Positions 14,348-15,659 of a DNA stretch of 15,659 bases are shown piece after piece. The DNA is from Nitrososphaerales archaeon (lineage in GTDB: Archaea; Thermoproteota; Nitrososphaeria; Conexivisphaerales; UBA164), in NCBI GenBank assembly GCA_023256405.1, contig JAGDXK010000008.1, positions 3,264-18,922 of the forward strand. The letters are read 5' to 3'. Every line of letters begins with the position of its first letter. Within the stretch, counting starts at the first letter, position 1. The notes beneath the pieces were generated by a model. That model made no database searches. It worked only from the letters and a program-made list of their open reading frames with translations, and had not been told where the DNA came from. Made by a program: the position numbers and the translations under genes.

Positions 14348-15319
14348 TTAAGCATAACCAAAGAGCTCCTTTATGCCTCCTGATTCTGAAATCCTCACTT
14401 TTATCCCGTCATCCTTCAAGTAAAGAAGAACCGGCGCTTTTACTATGACGCCAAACTTCTCGAAGATCAGCCTTCTACCGCCGTAGAACTCCTTGCTCAT
14501 TGAAACAGCAGCATCAACAACGTTGACACCTATTTTCGGCAGCGTTGCAAGAATCGACTCAAACGTTCCCCCAGTTGAGATGGCGTCATCTATAAGCAGA
14601 ACAGAATCTCCTTCGTTCACCCCATATATGTAGTATGTCCCCTTTTCATATCCGGAATAGTATTCAGCTGTGGCAGCCGGGGGCGCCCCAAGGTCCCTCT
14701 TCCTGATTATCGCCAGAGGTCTGCCTTTTCTCTCAGCGATCAGCGTTGCAATCGGAATGCCAAACGTTTCAGGCACAAGAACTTTATCTATGTCATCGGT
14801 CGTTATCGAATCAATGACGTTGGCCAAAAAGCTCATAACACGAGGTGATGGAGGTGGAACGTTTTCCGTTATCGGATTGAGAACGTATTCGTACGAGGAT
14901 TGCGATTGGTCTCTGACCCATGTCTTTCTTATAAGTATGGCGTTTTCAAAGTACTTTATAATTTCATTTCTTAATTCATCGTAATTTTCGAAGCCCTCCA
15001 GAGATCTGTAAAAGCACGAGTAGTTTCCTGTATGGCATGCCGGACCTGCCGGCTCCACAACATATATTATGCTATCGCCATCGCAATCTACAAGCATCCT
15101 TCTCACGCGCTGATAGTTCCCCGATGTCTCTCCCTTGAGCCACAGCTTTCCCCTCGACCTTGAATAGAAGTGGGCCAGCCCCGTCCGAAGGGTCAGCTCG
15201 ATTGCCTCCCTGTTTGCGTACGCCTGCATGAGTATTTTGCCGGTGTTCCAGTCCTGAACTATTACAGGGACCAGCCCCCTTTCATCGAACTTGACGTCCT
15301 TCAGGCTCAGCGACTTCAT
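14348..15319 (-). CDS. hisI: Phosphoribosyl-AMP cyclohydrolase fused to an Hpt-like purine phosphoribosyltransferase
   Basis: Two-domain protein (323 aa). Residues 1-108 are HisI, which opens the purine ring of phosphoribosyl-AMP in histidine synthesis: GLVPVIVQDWNTGKILMQAY (15-34), AHFYSRSRGKLWLKGETSGN (49-68), the metal cluster DCDGD (78-82) and CHTGN plus SCFYR (95-99, 101-105). The zinc-type cysteines C79, C95 and C102 are all present. Residues about 113-312 form a complete type I phosphoribosyltransferase of the archaeal Hpt type (hypoxanthine/adenine salvage): VLVPETFGIPIATLIAERKG (180-199), IIRKRD (204-209) and the PRPP loop VLLIDDAISTGGT (230-242). The place where HisE (PR-ATP pyrophosphatase) follows HisI in bifunctional HisIE is thus taken by a different enzyme. 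Its ATG overlaps the hisF TGA (ATGA). Whether it salvages purine bases or binds PRPP as a regulator is not known. Confidence 0.93.
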   Translation of the reverse strand: MKSLSLKDVKFDERGLVPVIVQDWNTGKILMQAYANREAIELTLRTGLAHFYSRSRGKLWLKGETSGNYQRVRRMLVDCDGDSIIYVVEPAGPACHTGNYSCFYRSLEGFENYDELRNEIIKYFENAILIRKTWVRDQSQSSYEYVLNPITENVPPPSPRVMSFLANVIDSITTDDIDKVLVPETFGIPIATLIAERKGRPLAIIRKRDLGAPPAATAEYYSGYEKGTYYIYGVNEGDSVLLIDDAISTGGTFESILATLPKIGVNVVDAAVSMSKEFYGGRRLIFEKFGVIVKAPVLLYLKDDGIKVRISESGGIKELFGYA

Positions 15320-15659
15320 ACCCTAACCACAACCCCACGCTGTTTAAGATAACTCTTGAGCTCCGGTATGCTTAGCTGGTTAAAGTGAAAAACCGAAGCT
15401 GCAAGAGCTGCATCTGCCTTTCCAGCCGTCAGCACCTGATAAAAGTGCTCCATTTTTCCTCCTCCACCGCTCGCTATAACGGGCACTGCAACTGCCTCTG
15501 AAACGGATCTGGTGAGATCAAGATCGAAGCCCATCTCTGTTCCGTCCCTGTCAATTGAGGTGAGCAGTATTTCCCCCGCTCCCAGCTCCTCAGCTTTCTT
15601 TGCCCACTTTACTGCATCCAGGCCTGTTGCTACCCTCCCACCCTTTATGTAAACTTTGT
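15316..15659 (-). CDS. hisF: Imidazole glycerol phosphate synthase cyclase subunit HisF, 5' end beyond the window
   Basis: C-terminal part (about 114 codons) of the TIM-barrel cyclase HisF, which with HisH makes imidazole glycerol phosphate and AICAR from PRFAR. The frame is open to the right edge. From there I read KVYIKGGRVATGLDAVKWAK, then GAGEILLTSIDRDGT, the phosphate-binding strand VPVIASGGGGKMEHF, and DAALAASVFHFNQLSIPELK with a VVVRV end. The active-site Asp of the SIDRDGT motif is visible. The ATG at 15534 is internal (it follows IDRDGTE) and is not the start. The stop codon overlaps hisI-hpt by 4 bases, so the two are one operon with hisF first. Confidence 0.95.
   Translation of the reverse strand, partial: KVYIKGGRVATGLDAVKWAKKAEELGAGEILLTSIDRDGTEMGFDLDLTRSVSEAVAVPVIASGGGGKMEHFYQVLTAGKADAALAASVFHFNQLSIPELKSYLKQRGVVVRV

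Noticed and set aside
14348..15319. Bifunctional HisIE
   Set aside because: The second domain has a PRPP-binding loop and Hpt-like features, with no helical PR-ATP pyrophosphatase pattern.
1..15659. tRNA genes, CRISPR arrays, insertion sequences or defence genes
   Set aside because: No cloverleaf-like stretch, regular direct repeats, terminal inverted repeats, transposase or nuclease-toxin signatures were found; the intergenic gaps are too short to hold most of these.

Overview
The window is archaeal. Evidence: archaeal ribosomal proteins L14e and L12/P1, an Lhr-type helicase, TiaS (an archaea-specific tRNA-Ile2 modifier), a COG1325 exosome-associated RNA-binding protein, an AbrB-PhoU regulator, archaeal-type Hpt and MoaD proteins, and repeated TATA-like boxes centred about 25-30 bases before start codons, as expected for leaderless archaeal transcripts. 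I cannot name the clade. No tRNA, rRNA, CRISPR array, insertion sequence or origin was seen.

The window seems to be built from two pieces that meet between about 3295 and 3360. Left piece (1-~3300): an Lhr helicase (+, left end missing), tail-to-tail with rpl14e, which is coupled by an ATGA overlap to cmk (-). Cmk loses its N-terminal half, including the P-loop, at the junction. Right piece (~3300-15659): it opens with a threonine-synthase-like enzyme that lacks its N-terminal half at the same place. Two unrelated genes cut at one point suggest an assembly chimera or a true recombination joint. I lean towards a chimera.

Right piece in order: threonine synthase C-terminal part fused to a PadR-like winged helix (+); Nudix ADP-ribose pyrophosphatase (+); a GNAT-like protein of unknown role (-); tiaS and a COG1325 RNA-binding protein (+, operon); ribosomal L12 (-); trmI-type tRNA m1A methyltransferase and an AbrB-PhoU regulator (-, likely operon phoU-like then trmI); a DHH phosphoesterase (-); a three-subunit molybdenum hydroxylase operon in the order FAD subunit, 2Fe-2S subunit, Mo subunit (-); a MoaD-like sulfur carrier just upstream of it (-); and the end of a histidine operon, hisF followed by a HisI-phosphoribosyltransferase fusion (-).

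Functionally the right piece mixes translation and tRNA modification (tiaS, trmI, rpl12), RNA turnover (COG1325, perhaps DHH), a Mo-cofactor enzyme next to a carrier protein that may supply its cofactor sulfur, and histidine synthesis physically joined to a purine-salvage-type phosphoribosyltransferase. The two fusions (HisI-Hpt and threonine synthase-PadR) are the most unusual items. Genes are packed tightly, with overlapping stop codons at three convergent pairs and no gene-free stretch above about 120 bases.
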